Assembly (NCBI GenBank): GCA_004369085.1
Contig: ML210255.1
Span: forward strand, 33,352-97,351
Length of the DNA: 64,000 nucleotides
Source: Coprinopsis marcescibilis
Taxonomy: Eukaryota; Basidiomycota; Agaricomycetes; Agaricales; Psathyrellaceae
Direction of reading: 5' to 3'
Every line of letters starts with the position of its first letter. Position 1 is the stretch's first letter. This document shows, one piece after another, positions 47,274 through 58,450 of this stretch. The notes below the pieces were generated by a model that was not told the DNA's origin, ran no database searches, and saw only the letters and a program-made list of their open reading frames with translations. The translations under genes and the position numbers were made by a program.

Positions 47274-49989
47274 TTAAATCCCAGCTTGACACTCTACACC
47301 CATCTTTAAGAGCTGGATTGCAGATCTGTGCTGGCTGACGGCTAGGACGATGAAACAATGCCAGATGGCGTGCGAGCCTAAAGGAGGGAGGAGAGTTAGC
47401 GTCAGAGAACGATAAGAAATTAATTAAATAATTTGATCGTTGGAAAGTAATAATAACGTTAATGTACACAGGGAGGGGGAGGAAGGAGAAGAAAGAAAGA
47501 AAATACTCACTTCCGCCAACAACGTCCAGTTTGCTTCTGATCTTGGGCGGGAGCCATCGTTCAGGGGCATGGGTAGCGTAGAAGATGAGACCAAAGACGT
47601 ATGAAAGCAGTGAGGGGAAGATCACGGCTACAAGGTCATCCCGTCAGCAAACTATCAGACAGGTATACTGCGAGAACACTTACAAACGTATTCGTACATC
47701 TCTCGGTACGAGTGCAAGTAGCCGAGGATCAACATTGGCGCCAGTCCTGAAAACGCCATTGAGATGAAGAACGCGACGCGGTACAGCTAGAGCAAAGGTC
47801 AATGGTTAGCTTACACGCCGAGGGATATACAACAGTAGAGACATACTCGATATTCGTGCATGTTGAACCACTTCATAAACGGGAAAATGTTGCCCATCAA
47901 GCCTGTGCACAGACACAGACCCAAGAACCCGTAAGCGAGGTTAGGATGGCAATCCCCGAAACCGTAGTACACAATCGTGGCCACAGTCGCGCTGATCAAC
48001 CTGGAAGTGATGAGTACATGAGCGATTCGAACAAGAGATGAAGATGTAATTTTTGCTCACCATCCAATTCCGATATAATCGCAGCGAGCGCAAAACTCCA
48101 TGCTCTTCTTGTCGGCGCATCCGCTCATCGTATGCCATACGGTGCTGGCGAACAAACAAAGGAGGGCAAACGACATGAACGCGATTTCCATGGGATCTTC
48201 GATAGCCGAGGTCTGAGATTCAAGGAGCTCGGGGGCGCGAGCCTTGATGAGCGGGGTGATAGCGATAGGGAAGGGTGGTGTCGGTAGGTTGGAGATGAAC
48301 GAATTGGTAGCAGAAGAGAGTGTCACCAATGCAGAGAAAACAGCGACAGCAAAAGTGGTGGTAGAGGAATAAATAAGATCCAGCCATGGGGGTAGATTGT
48401 GGATGCTGGGTATAACAGATGAGAGTGCCTGGTTTGCATGCTGAATGTATGGGTTGAATGTATGCCGGAGTGACGAAGATAGAGCGATGATGTAGGATGA
48501 GGATACATTGAAGAATACGATGTTGGAGAACCAGATGAGGAATGGGATAAAATGAGTGTGGATGTTAACTGAAAACGTCATTAGCCCCTGGTCTGGTAAG
48601 AAGAAGAAGAGAAGACTTACGAGTTTCATTATGAAACTCGAACACGCTGCGGATGATAAGGCCCCAGCGTTCAATCGGGATGAAACGATACCCGTGTGCA
48701 ACAAAGGGATTGTTCTTCCAGTCTTGAGGAAGATCACTATAGCCGATGAGGTGAACACCGTGGAAGCTCCGCTGGACGGCACTTCCAATCTCCAGGGCCA
48801 TGACCTCCAGCTCATCCTTCAGCACATCCAACTCATGCCCAATCTCCGCCCGGATGGCAGTCAATTCGCTACCTATGAGATCCAGTTCGTGGCTGATATT
48901 GTCCCTCATGTGCGAAAGGTTTTCTTGGATGCCCTCCTTCATATGGTCAAATCCTTCGCGCATATGCTCGAATTCCTCCCCGATCAGGTCCATCATCTCC
49001 TGCTGTTGCTCTCTCATCGCTTCAACATTGGCCTCGAACGCCTCTCGGACGTCTGTCATGAACTCTGCTCCGCGGCTAACTATGCTCATCCTCCGTGTTT
49101 TTGCCCGAACTTTGTCATCCGTGTCGTTGACTGAATCCAGGGATGACTGTTCGAGCCATATACTGTCAGATAATCTGGAGTGTACTTGACTGACAAGTGC
49201 TTCCAAAGCTTCGGCAACGGATGCGAATGGCAATGTCGGGAATGTGTAAGCGGGAGATATTGATTCGGCAGGGGAACCGAAGGGTGACGAAGGAAGACTA
49301 AACGAGATGGATGTCAAATGTTCCCGTAACGTCGCCAGGTGGTCCGACAATGTTTCGATGTACTTGGGGTGAAATTCGAGGTCGATATCGTGAAAACGTG
49401 TGCGTGCGTCGTCCAAAGACACCTCGTCGATCAATGATGGCATAGCGAGAGTGGGCAATTGGGAAAGATCGGGCAGGTGGGGCAGGCCGATATCCAAAAA
49501 GTATGATCGAATTTGGGATAGGATGTCAATGTACGCTGTATCTGAGCTAGGGAGCTCGAGATTCAGGGTCGGGAAATGTGGCACAACGTCCGACCTGATC
49601 TTGCTCAGCATGTCAAGCGCTGTGCGTGCCCACTGGCGGGCGTCGTCCATGGTCGATGTGGCCGTTGTCCCCTGGCTACTCGGCGTTGTCGGGCTGGTCC
49701 CGAATGCCAACGAGCCTGACATCCCTACCAGGCACTTTTCGAGACTCTCGAGATAGGTCAAGATCAGCCATCGTAAAGACGCCAATGTGCGCGTCGGTGA
49801 GGCGGATGTAAGGTCCAGCGCGTCCAGTGACCTGGTCTTCGCTGTCGAATCGCTGGAATGGTGAAAGCGAAGCATGCGCCCTGAGCATTGGGTGGGGGTG
49901 GGCGGCGCTGAGAGCCTTCGTCGCCGTCGTGCCAGCGAGTTCTGGTCTTCGTGGAGCGAAATGGCAGTAGATCCGCTCGTCGTCGACAT
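47274..49989 (-). CDS. PAQR (AdipoR/Izh3-like) membrane receptor
   Basis: Six exons on the minus strand (48621..49989, 48061..48568, 47847..48000, 47684..47786, 47511..47627, 47274..47377) give 784 residues, all phases consistent. The C-terminal half is a seven-helix PAQR domain: NPFVAHGYRFIP, HNETLNIHTHFIPF, STVWHTMSGC, CDYIGIGWLISATVATIVYYGF and late GGSSHAIWHCFIVLAV. The conserved His residues (HTM and HAIWH), together with an Asp, form the zinc site that gives ceramidase activity in AdipoR-type receptors. The first 430 residues are an unusual soluble part. It starts with a Ser/Arg-rich stretch and ends in long amphipathic helices (MREQQQEMMDLIGEEFEHMR, HMKEGIQENLSHMRDNI). Yeast Izh3 also has an N-terminal extension, and fungal PAQRs are linked to zinc and sterol/lipid homeostasis. 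The last intron is 133 nt, longer than the others. Confidence 0.9.
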
Positions 49990-51454
49990 GATACGATGGC
50001 AGCCTGGGTGTTGAGGGAAGAACCAAAGAAATTAAGGAGCTTTAAGCCTATTTCTAGGGGTATATGACCGTCAAGAACGTCAAGAACGTTGTGGAGGTCG
50101 TCTATAGCCGTCTAGGGTCTAATGTGGTGGTCGTCGAGCAAGATGTCAATCATATGTTTTGTTGGATCATTGTGGGTGCGGCGGCGGCGACGCGGAACGC
50201 TCCAACAGGCCTAAAATTATCTGACTAAGCACTCCCGCCGGCATATGGCCTGATTTTCACGGGCGCTAAGACCCTTGCTTCTTGCGTTTGTTTCTTGTCC
50301 TCCACGTTCCATGAGCTTCATTGTGTCGTCTAAAAGTTCATTAATTTTGATTTTTTGCGACTTACAGACTCCTCTATTTATAGGTTGTGTGTCAAAGTAG
50401 GTGCATCTTCTGCGGTCGGTGGTATTATGTAGTTGCACACATGCCAAGGAGGGATGCCACGCCGAGATGGAAGGAAAACTTTCAAGTTAGGAGACTCCAG
50501 GTAACAACGCTCACCGACTGTGACGGACGCTCTCTCGACAGTTCAGTCACCAGTTTCAGCGACGGTGGCACATCGTTATCACTTGCATCTTGCACAATTA
50601 TCCCATCTGAGTACCGGTCGAAAGGGCAGATATCCCATTTTATGGGCAGCGAATGCTGTGCGGCGTGCTGATGAAATCTTACTAGAGGTGATTCGACTGC
50701 AATATATGTGAGTGCATGATATTTCCATATTGAAGAATTTATTTACCTGTGAAGAAGTGTATAGATCCATGGTGGCGTAAGGCGAACTTTAACGGCCAAA
50801 CAAAAGGAAAAGTTAGTCCGATGCTATTTTGCCAGCTTATAATCGCCCGGGCCAGTAGGCATGTAGAGGAATTGCTTTCCTGCAGTGGCGCCGATGTCTT
50901 GTTGCTGCACTAAGAAGAAATGACCTGCTGTCCTGCTCATCGGTCGCCGAAATCGAAGACGAACGTCAGTCAGCACTGGCACGATGGAGCAAACTGAAGT
51001 CAAACGGTGTTGAACACGCCCTGGCGGGGTCTCCAATCATCACCCGGAGTAGGCCCCAGGTTATGAAAACGTTTCCACAAGCTCTTCAAGTTAAATGGCG
51101 AAGGACCGCCACCCTCTGCATCTTTTGCACTCCTACATCGAAATCCATGGTTTCTTCAACACTGCAGCGGTAGTATTAGATTGACCTTCTGACAAAGATG
51201 CTGTGCAGGTTTTGACTGCTAAGCTGATCTCTGCTCACTGACGCTCATTGCAATTTCTGCGCGGCAGGGAAGCTAACAGCATCTACCACAGGCTTGGCGC
51301 TATTTGTGAACATTTCTCACGGAGCAAGAGCTATTAAAGAGTTGTCGATCTACTGCGATCCATAACTGGCTCCCCTGGCCTCACCCACACCACCTTACCC
51401 TCCTCCAAGACTGCCACAGCCAGCACGCACGCTGAACCTGGTCCCGTCGACAAC
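49990..51454. other. Intergenic, nothing supported
   Basis: Carries the promoter of the minus-strand PAQR gene and of the F-box gene. A short direct repeat (GTCAAGAAC, twice) lies near 50069. No gene found. Confidence 0.5.
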
Positions 51455-52927
51455 ATGGATAACTTCGCCAACGAGCTGCTCCAGAAAATCTTCGAGTATT
51501 GCCTACCGACGACAACGATAGAATCGATTCCAAGCCGTAGAATTGCCCCGTTCGTCCTCACCCACGTTTGTTCGCAATGGCGAGCTGCTGCGTGGGGTCA
51601 CCCCCGTCTATGGACCTCCCTGTGTTTAAAACCCAGGGGCAAGCACAACCCCATCGAATTCGCAGTCGGCATTAGAGAATCTAATGCTGTTGCGGACATA
51701 ACACTCAATCGCTTCATTTACAAAGCTGGCCACTGGTTGAAGCTTGCGGGGTCCCTTCCTTTCCAGCTCTACATCGATTTTCCCGTTGGTACCTCGTATG
51801 GCCCCACCGCATTGAAGCTTGCGACCATACTCTTGCAACACGTCATAGGCCCCCACTTTCACCGATTCAGTTATCTTCACCTTGCGACAATGCCCAGGAT
51901 AATGCAGATGCCCGATCCAGCGTTTCCATCGTTGCGTGCAGTTTCCGTCACGCGGGCCTATATGCAAGTTTTCAATCATCCGTGGATAGATAACGGAGTC
52001 CTGGTAGATTCTCCGTCACTACAGCGAATACACTTGGACTTCAATGGGCTGCCTTACCGCTCCAGACCGCTTTCCCGGATATTCAAAGGGAAACACATCA
52101 CCCATTTGTCGATCAATGCCTGCCTCTCCTCGCCTGCGTGGCTTGAGGCTCTTTCTTTGTGTCCTTCCCTGCAACATTGTGCTATCGCCATAGCCCAAGA
52201 AGAACGGGAAGCACATGAACAATCATGGAAAGGTGGCATTGTTACACTCCGACAACTTACTCATTTGGCTGCTCATGTTCGAGGGCGCGAAGCAGAACAC
52301 CAGCACCTCTTCACCTTCCTTCAGTGCCCCTCACTACAAAATCTCACGGTCGTTCAAGACTGCGGCGACTTCGGACACCTTTCGCCAATATTGCTAGCCT
52401 TATCGTCGTCATCGCCACTGTATGATCCTTCACAGCTGGATTATCTTGCAATTGTCAATAATGGACTAGACAACCCGAGCAATGTGACCCAACGAATCAT
52501 CAATTCCTTATCACCCCTCATCAAGGTCACTACCCTGGAGATGGGCAACATAGTCGATGACTACGACATGTTCGCAGAGGAGCTATCGAGAAATCCGACT
52601 TTCCTTCCAAAGCTGCGCCAGCTCCAACTGGGTCTTGGAAACAGGGCAGTCGGTGCTCGTCTATCACCCCTGAACATGACCTGGGATGTGCTTCATCGGA
52701 TGATCAAGACAAGGGGAGTCCAGGCCAAGTCCAAAGGCGGTCATTGGAATGTTACGCTCCAATACAACCCGCAAGACAAAGAACTCACTGGGACTCTGAT
52801 GAAGCGGACTGGATGGGACGGCAAAAGTGGTGGTGCAGACAGTCACACCCGAATTTCGGAAAGCCTTTCTCTTCTGCCATTTATTATTGGTCCAACTATG
52901 CTGTACCCCTCCGAGTGGCTTCCGTAA
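51455..52927 (+). CDS. F-box protein
   Basis: Single exon, 490 residues. The N-terminal 55 residues form an F-box: FANELLQKIFEYCLP, then APFVLTHVCSQWRAAAWGHP and RLWTSL, the usual order for basidiomycete F-box-like proteins. F-boxes bind Skp1 in SCF ubiquitin ligases. The rest shows irregular leucine-rich segments (SPSLQRIHLDFNGLPY, HITHLSINACLSSPAWLEAL, SLQHCAIAIAQ, LRQLTHLAAHVRG, SLQNLTVVQDCGD, LEMGNIVDDY), likely the substrate-recognition part. The target is unknown. Intronless structure and single-copy position are common for this very large family. No membrane segment. Confidence 0.88.
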   Translation: MDNFANELLQKIFEYCLPTTTIESIPSRRIAPFVLTHVCSQWRAAAWGHPRLWTSLCLKPRGKHNPIEFAVGIRESNAVADITLNRFIYKAGHWLKLAGSLPFQLYIDFPVGTSYGPTALKLATILLQHVIGPHFHRFSYLHLATMPRIMQMPDPAFPSLRAVSVTRAYMQVFNHPWIDNGVLVDSPSLQRIHLDFNGLPYRSRPLSRIFKGKHITHLSINACLSSPAWLEALSLCPSLQHCAIAIAQEEREAHEQSWKGGIVTLRQLTHLAAHVRGREAEHQHLFTFLQCPSLQNLTVVQDCGDFGHLSPILLALSSSSPLYDPSQLDYLAIVNNGLDNPSNVTQRIINSLSPLIKVTTLEMGNIVDDYDMFAEELSRNPTFLPKLRQLQLGLGNRAVGARLSPLNMTWDVLHRMIKTRGVQAKSKGGHWNVTLQYNPQDKELTGTLMKRTGWDGKSGGADSHTRISESLSLLPFIIGPTMLYPSEWLP

Positions 52928-53340
52928 AGTATCAATAGACTTGCTCAGAATTAAAACCATGCTCAGATGTGTTGATTTATTTCGAGTTCAACTCACTGGA
53001 AAGCAAGTTTCTCATTTGAGTCGATGGGTGTAGTTATTTGGCTCGCTTTCATTTTATAATTACCTCCCTCCATTCACTGTGACAAAGCTCTTGCAACCGG
53101 AGGCGGATTTGTCAAACTCCCGGTACCCAGATTATTTTCACTGCAGGCAGCTGTAAAATTTGTATCTCCAGGACGGGATAGAGCTATCCAAATCTTGTCG
53201 GGGTGGACATAGGTCATTTATAAAAAGAATCGGCGTCATTGGAGCTGAGATGTTCTACCACCTCTAACTCTAAGAGCAAATAATTATATCACAGCTGCAT
53301 CGCTAACAGAGCTGCGTGTCGCTCCGAGCGAGGTCGGACA
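52928..53340. other. Convergent 3' regions
   Basis: Short AT-rich spacer between the F-box gene and the P450. Nothing supported. Confidence 0.5.
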
Positions 53341-55440
53341 TCACACTTGAAAGGAAGAGGGGCGCTGCGGGTCAAAGGACTTAGACATCTGGGAATGGTT
53401 TGAGTAGTGGTGCACGTACCAGACCAAGTCCGAGCAGACTTCTAATTTCAAAGGGATCTTGTTCCCTTGTTTGTCAACGGAGGGTGTGATATCAAATGCA
53501 GCAATCAAACCAGCGGCCATGAAGGTAACCGCTTCATTGCTGAGAAACCTCCCCGGACATTTTCTACATATATGGATCAGGAAGATCTCGGAATGATGAT
53601 TATGGACGCAAACATACCGACGACCGTATCCAAAGGCAGCGACATCAGGGTCGATGATGTTTGGGTTAATCTTGCCTCCCCATTTCTCGGATGGCAGATA
53701 TCTCTCCGGCTTGAATGTCATTGGGTCTTCAAACATCTCTGGATCGTGCATCACAGACCTTTACTCGACAGTGTGAGCAAAATCTAACGAGCAGTCGAAT
53801 ACTCCCACTGACCAGCTGTTCGGTATAAATATGCTTCCTTTGGGTATGAAATATCCGTTGTACACATCGTCTTCCTTAGAATTTTTGAACCCGAGAGGCG
53901 CAACGGAGTGCAAGCGAGTCAGCTCTTTGATGAGGGCTTTCAAATAGACCAGCTTGTCGATGTCACTTGCTGTTGGTAGTCGATACGCTCCAACGACAGT
54001 GTCGATCTCCTGCTGTGCACGACGTAGAACCTCGGGGTACATGGCAAGCATCAAAAACAGAGCGTGTCCGGTACTGACGGTCTATTAGGGCTTGTTAGAG
54101 AAGTTTCTGTAATTGCGTTCTATCGTTCTACGTACCGTATCAGAACCAGCTGAGGAAGATTTAATTCGCTATCAGCCACCTGAAAGACGACGAGCGAAGG
54201 GCATTGACTGATATACTCACCTACGTATGCGGTACCAATTGAGTTCTGCGCAATGATTTCTCGCTCACGATACTCCGGGTCGTCTTCATCGGGTAGATCC
54301 TCGATTAGGCGCTTAACCATGTTCGGGTACTCGTCATTACTGAGCCCTTTGTTCTGAGAACAAATCGTCAGACACGACTCAAACCTCGAGCAGAGGAGGA
54401 GGCGGGGCACTAACCGCTCGTGCCTTGGCATTATTCCAAGGTTTCGTTCGGACTCTCTTGCTGACTTCCACAACGTCCACCAGCCTCTTCTTCCAAGCCG
54501 CACCTGGGAACCAAGAGGGTATATACCGCATAATCGGAAACACGTTAACCATAAAACTTCCAGGAAGCGCTGCCTCGGAGAAGCCTTGCAGCACTACCTC
54601 GGCGTCTTGAATGATCTCCTTGTTGTATACATCATCGTCAACCCCATATGACACCCGCATAATCAGTGAAGCAAACAATCTGCCAGAACGGCAGGTGGCA
54701 TGAGAAGACGGTGGCAAATCGATTGATGAATATGACATACTCTTTAGTTTCTTCCAGGAACCCGTCTGGGTTTAACGACAGCTTCCGTAAGAACTTGTTA
54801 GTTTCTTGTTCGATGACAGGCCTGTAGTTTGGGACCTCATTGCTATTCAACAGCTGGTGGAACAGCTTCCTGTGTGCGCGCCAGTCAGGGCCATAGTCCA
54901 TGACTCCGAAAATCCAGTCGATATCCATGCTAAGTAAAATCAGTTATCATGTTCGTTCAGGAGGTAGAGTCTGGGTCTGAGCATCACGCACATCTCGAAC
55001 GCGGGCACGGGAAACCTCGTTGACGTGTTGACCGACCTGTTTTCCAAAAGCTCGAGGATAGCAGACAGCGAGTTGAGGATGATGATAGGCTGTCCCATTG
55101 CCTCAAGATACGTGACTTCACCTAGACCGCGATGAGACCGCGGTGAGTTAAACACAGCTAGAAACCAGTAAATTGACATACCATACTCCTTGGACCAATC
55201 TTTATAGGTGAGCCAAGGCTCTATCTTTGGAATCTGGAAGAGATTCCCGAATATCGGGACACCCTTGGGACCTGGCGGTAGCGGCAGACCTTGTCGCGCC
55301 CTTTTCCTGCTTTGCTGAGCCAAAACATAGTAGCCTGTCGCCGTGACAAGAGCGAGCAACGCGATGCTCCAAGACGACTGGAGCTTCGACGACGACGCGA
55401 TGACACCAAAGCGAGTGAATACCTCCGCAAAGGTCGACAT
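53341..55440 (-). CDS. Cytochrome P450 monooxygenase
   Basis: Nine exons on the minus strand (55182..55440, 54992..55121, 54741..54929, 54415..54679, 54221..54353, 54136..54149, 53813..54081, 53618..53758, 53341..53563) give 540 residues. An N-terminal membrane anchor (SWSIALLALVTATGYYVLA) is followed by a basic stop and the Pro-rich hinge LPLPPGPKGVPIFGN. P450 signatures are intact: I-helix AGSDTT (residues 326-331), ExxR as ELTR (383-386), PERY after FKP, and the haem loop FGYGRRKCPGR with ligand Cys469. The layout resembles basidiomycete microsomal P450s of the O-methylsterigmatocystin-oxidoreductase-like type; the substrate cannot be told. The sixth exon has only 14 nt and codes most of the AGSDT motif. 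It needs a cytochrome P450 reductase partner; none is in the window. Confidence 0.95.
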
Positions 55441-56804
55441 GCTAGGATGCGCTGGTAAAGAGATAGTGTCGGCTGTGGAAAGTGAGGAAGGCGGGATCAG
55501 AGGAGGTGCTTGAGAAAGTACGCGTTCCGGACGCGTAGTATATGTATATGAAGCTTTCTGTGATTAACCCCTGGGAGAGCTGCGGACTCGTGAGTCGTGA
55601 CTCGGACAGAACTTACACACTGATGGCCCATATGGTTACCAGCGGCCATCATATATCGCAGAACATTACATACAAATATTTGGCCCTGAACTTCGGAACG
55701 GAACCTCCAAACTGGATAAACCACGATAGAGCTTCTCTTCCACGGTAGATTTGAGTGTTGTACGACCTTGATAAGGCATGTACGCCTACTGACATACTCT
55801 GCTCTTCTTTTTGCCTTCGAGTGAGGTACAAGTGTGACTGTCCATCGGTCTTCAATCTTTAGGCTGTTGGTCTGACGTGCGACGAGTTGGCGTTTACTGT
55901 TCGGAAAGATCTTTTGCGATGAGTCAACACTATTATCTCATGCTTCCAGAACCAAGATTAACTGCGTCCAACCCGACTAACCCGAATGTAAAAGTTGAGG
56001 TCAGTCTATCTTTCTCGAGTCATGAATATAAACGATATCTCACCGAGTTCACAACTCGCAGAATTGTCCTGTCATAGAGAAGTGCTCAGTTTCAAGTACC
56101 GGACGTCCCGGTGATAAGTGCCCGTTGGTACCCGTACAAGAAGTGCAAGCGCAGAGTGATAATCAATAGCCTAAATATACAAATTAGTAGGAACTTTGTA
56201 ATGTATGGTGACGTTGGACGAAGAAGAAAACAGAGAGGCTACATGAAGTAACCAATAGCGAGTTGCGAGTGAGATCGTTGTTGACAGGAGAACAAAGCAA
56301 AAAGCTTGATGAAAAAGCGAACACCCAGACAACATCAAGTGTTTGTATTCCCTCTCATAGGCTGATGAAAGAACGCGTAACCGAGAAGGTGGCCTGGAGG
56401 TGGGACATGTACGCGCCACTCGACAGCATCCGAATGAGCAGATTCCGGAATCCTCGTCCAAGTATCGGTGGGCGTTAAGTCATGCATTTCCGAACCTCGT
56501 TTATTTTGTTGTCTCCGCTAGCGTTGCAGAGATCTCTCCCAAGAAACCTTTGCGTCGTGGGACCAGAGAACGTGTAGAAGACCAGTTGCGTTGCCTACGC
56601 TCAGGGACCCTAAATGGCTTACCGACCCAGTCGTTGATGTCTCGTTCAACAGATAAATGATTAAAGTCGGCCAGAAGTCGCTTTTTTCGAGTGACATCCT
56701 CGTCAATACTGGCTTCAACCGCCAAGACGGCAGCCTAGATTACACAAAATGTAAGTATATGCGCCCAAATGAATGCGAGAACAATGAGACTCCCCTGATA
56801 GCTG
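55441..56804. other. Intergenic, nothing supported
   Basis: Promoter of the P450 and 3' flank of the next minus-strand gene. Frames are short and unrecognisable. Confidence 0.5.
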
Positions 56805-57784
56805 TTAGGGCGCGAGGTGAGAGTCGTTCCGTATTTCCCAGCACCATCTTTCTGTGCACTGATCGGGGCCCAAAGAATCCCGTGTCTCGAAAAAGTGGCA
56901 CAGACAAGCCAAACCTTACCGTTAGCGAAGGTCGAGTCCACGTCTAAAAACACGCCCACAGCCCGGTACAATGGGGACAGAACCCTCCAGTTTTCCGGCT
57001 TGATCTCGGCACAGTCCTCAAGATTTCCAGTGACAGACGGTTGAAGCAACAAGTTCTGGGCTGTGGCGGAGGGAATGAATCGCTTGAAGTGTTCCAGGGC
57101 AGCCTTTTGTGCGTCCTGCGTGCAACGAATGTTAAACACACAACAACATATATGTTTGTTAGAAGCAAGAGCAATACCTCATAAGTGCCCGCTATAGGGA
57201 TCAAGGCAATGCGCCGCTGAGACGCTTGTTCCAAAATGAAGAGCACAGCCTGTGCAGCACAGAATTCGATGGTAGCTGGCATCGTATTCTCCTGTTTGCT
57301 CGAGGTCGGTGTTGCCTCAGCCTCAGAATAGCGATATCCGGCGCGAGCCTTTCGAAAAACACCGATTTCTCGCTGTTCCTGACAGATCACGTCCCAGTCT
57401 TGGCGACGAATTTCAGCCCAGATGTGCTTTTTCCCCTTTACCTCGTGAGATACGCGTAAAACAACATTATCGGTGGTAGCGTTGACCATGTAAGGACCCA
57501 GTGTGTCCACGGCAGCCTTCACCGCGTCCTAGAGTAATGAAGTCAATAATTGCTCAGCGTGACGCGTCAAAATGCGTGGCGGATTGCACCTCGTAGGTCT
57601 CGGGACACCTGGTAAACGCGTAGCGGTCTTCTTCATCTGGCCCACTCGCTGGAAGTACAAGGCGCAGCAAATCGCTACGCGTAACAGTGAGGGAAGATGA
57701 GGACGATCGCTTGCGCTTGAAGCTTCCAGGCGTTGGGCGAGGAAGTTCGCCCAACAACTCGACAGATACTTCACGCTTCGCCAT
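56805..57784 (-). CDS. Unknown protein with exon-encoded repeats
   Basis: Exons on the minus strand 57590..57784, 57178..57528, 56920..57115 and 56805..56851 give 262 residues; phases are consistent and splice sites good. The start MAKREVSVELLGELPRP is followed by a basic Ser-rich stretch (KRKRSSSSS). Exons 1 and 2 both end in TYE and exons 2 and 3 both begin DA.KAA, so the introns fall at the same point of a repeated unit. Within exons 2 and 3 a second shared core reads AEIRRQDWDV / AEIKPENWRV followed by R..GVF. I do not recognise the family. There is no signal peptide or membrane segment. The small last exon is the weakest part of the model. Confidence 0.6.
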
Positions 57785-58450
57785 CGTTAGGCAGTAAGTC
57801 TGCCTTAAATCTCGCCTCGGATCGTTTCGGGTTGAATGGAAGGGAGGAATAAAGAGAGCCTCGAACCCGCCCCAGCAAAATACGAGGAACGCGTACATAA
57901 GCAATTCCCACGAAGTGTTTCACCTTCTTTAAGGGATGCAAGAGTCCTAAGTGCCGCTAAGCGCCTGCTTCGGGGTTCGACCTGTGGCTGGTGAAGGTGA
58001 CGAACTACTTCTGGCTGTGGCTTAAAAAGCTAAAAAGCCCTGCACTGCTATTGAGCACTAGGAGTAACACAGCTACCGAATGAGATACATTCCATGTCGA
58101 ACGCTTTCGAATTTCTGGAGATGGCCTCACAATTAGAAGCCACAGTCAATGACCAGGTGGTGGTATTTCACCTACAATTCAGGGTTTATGAGCTGGTTAT
58201 GAAGGCAGTGAGGGAGTGGGTTGGGCAGTCGCCAAGCCACAGTCACGACCGTGTCAAGGCTATCACGAGCTGTGCGCCCGCAAGCGATCATTTTCGACGC
58301 CCAACTGTCATTCTCAATTTGCTCCGTCAACATCATCTCCGGCGCCCATCCTTATAAGATATTAAGGTGTGTATGTCGGAGCTATAAAACTCCCATCCTT
58401 TCCCTACTACCTTACTTCGCTGGGAGGAAACCGACGTCCAGTCTTTCACC
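57785..58450. other. Divergent promoter region
   Basis: Lies between the minus-strand unknown gene and the first metalloprotease. A TATA box sits at 58383. An 87-codon frame from 58094 has helical-looking residues (VYELVMKAVREW) but no other support. Confidence 0.45.
58383..58389 (+). promoter_or_regulatory. TATA box of metalloprotease 1
   Basis: TATAAAA, 68 nt upstream of the ATG at 58451, a typical fungal spacing. Confidence 0.6.

Noticed and set aside
57960..57990. tRNA-like GGTTCGA box
   Set aside because: The surrounding sequence cannot form a cloverleaf or acceptor stem; no tRNA gene was found anywhere in the window.
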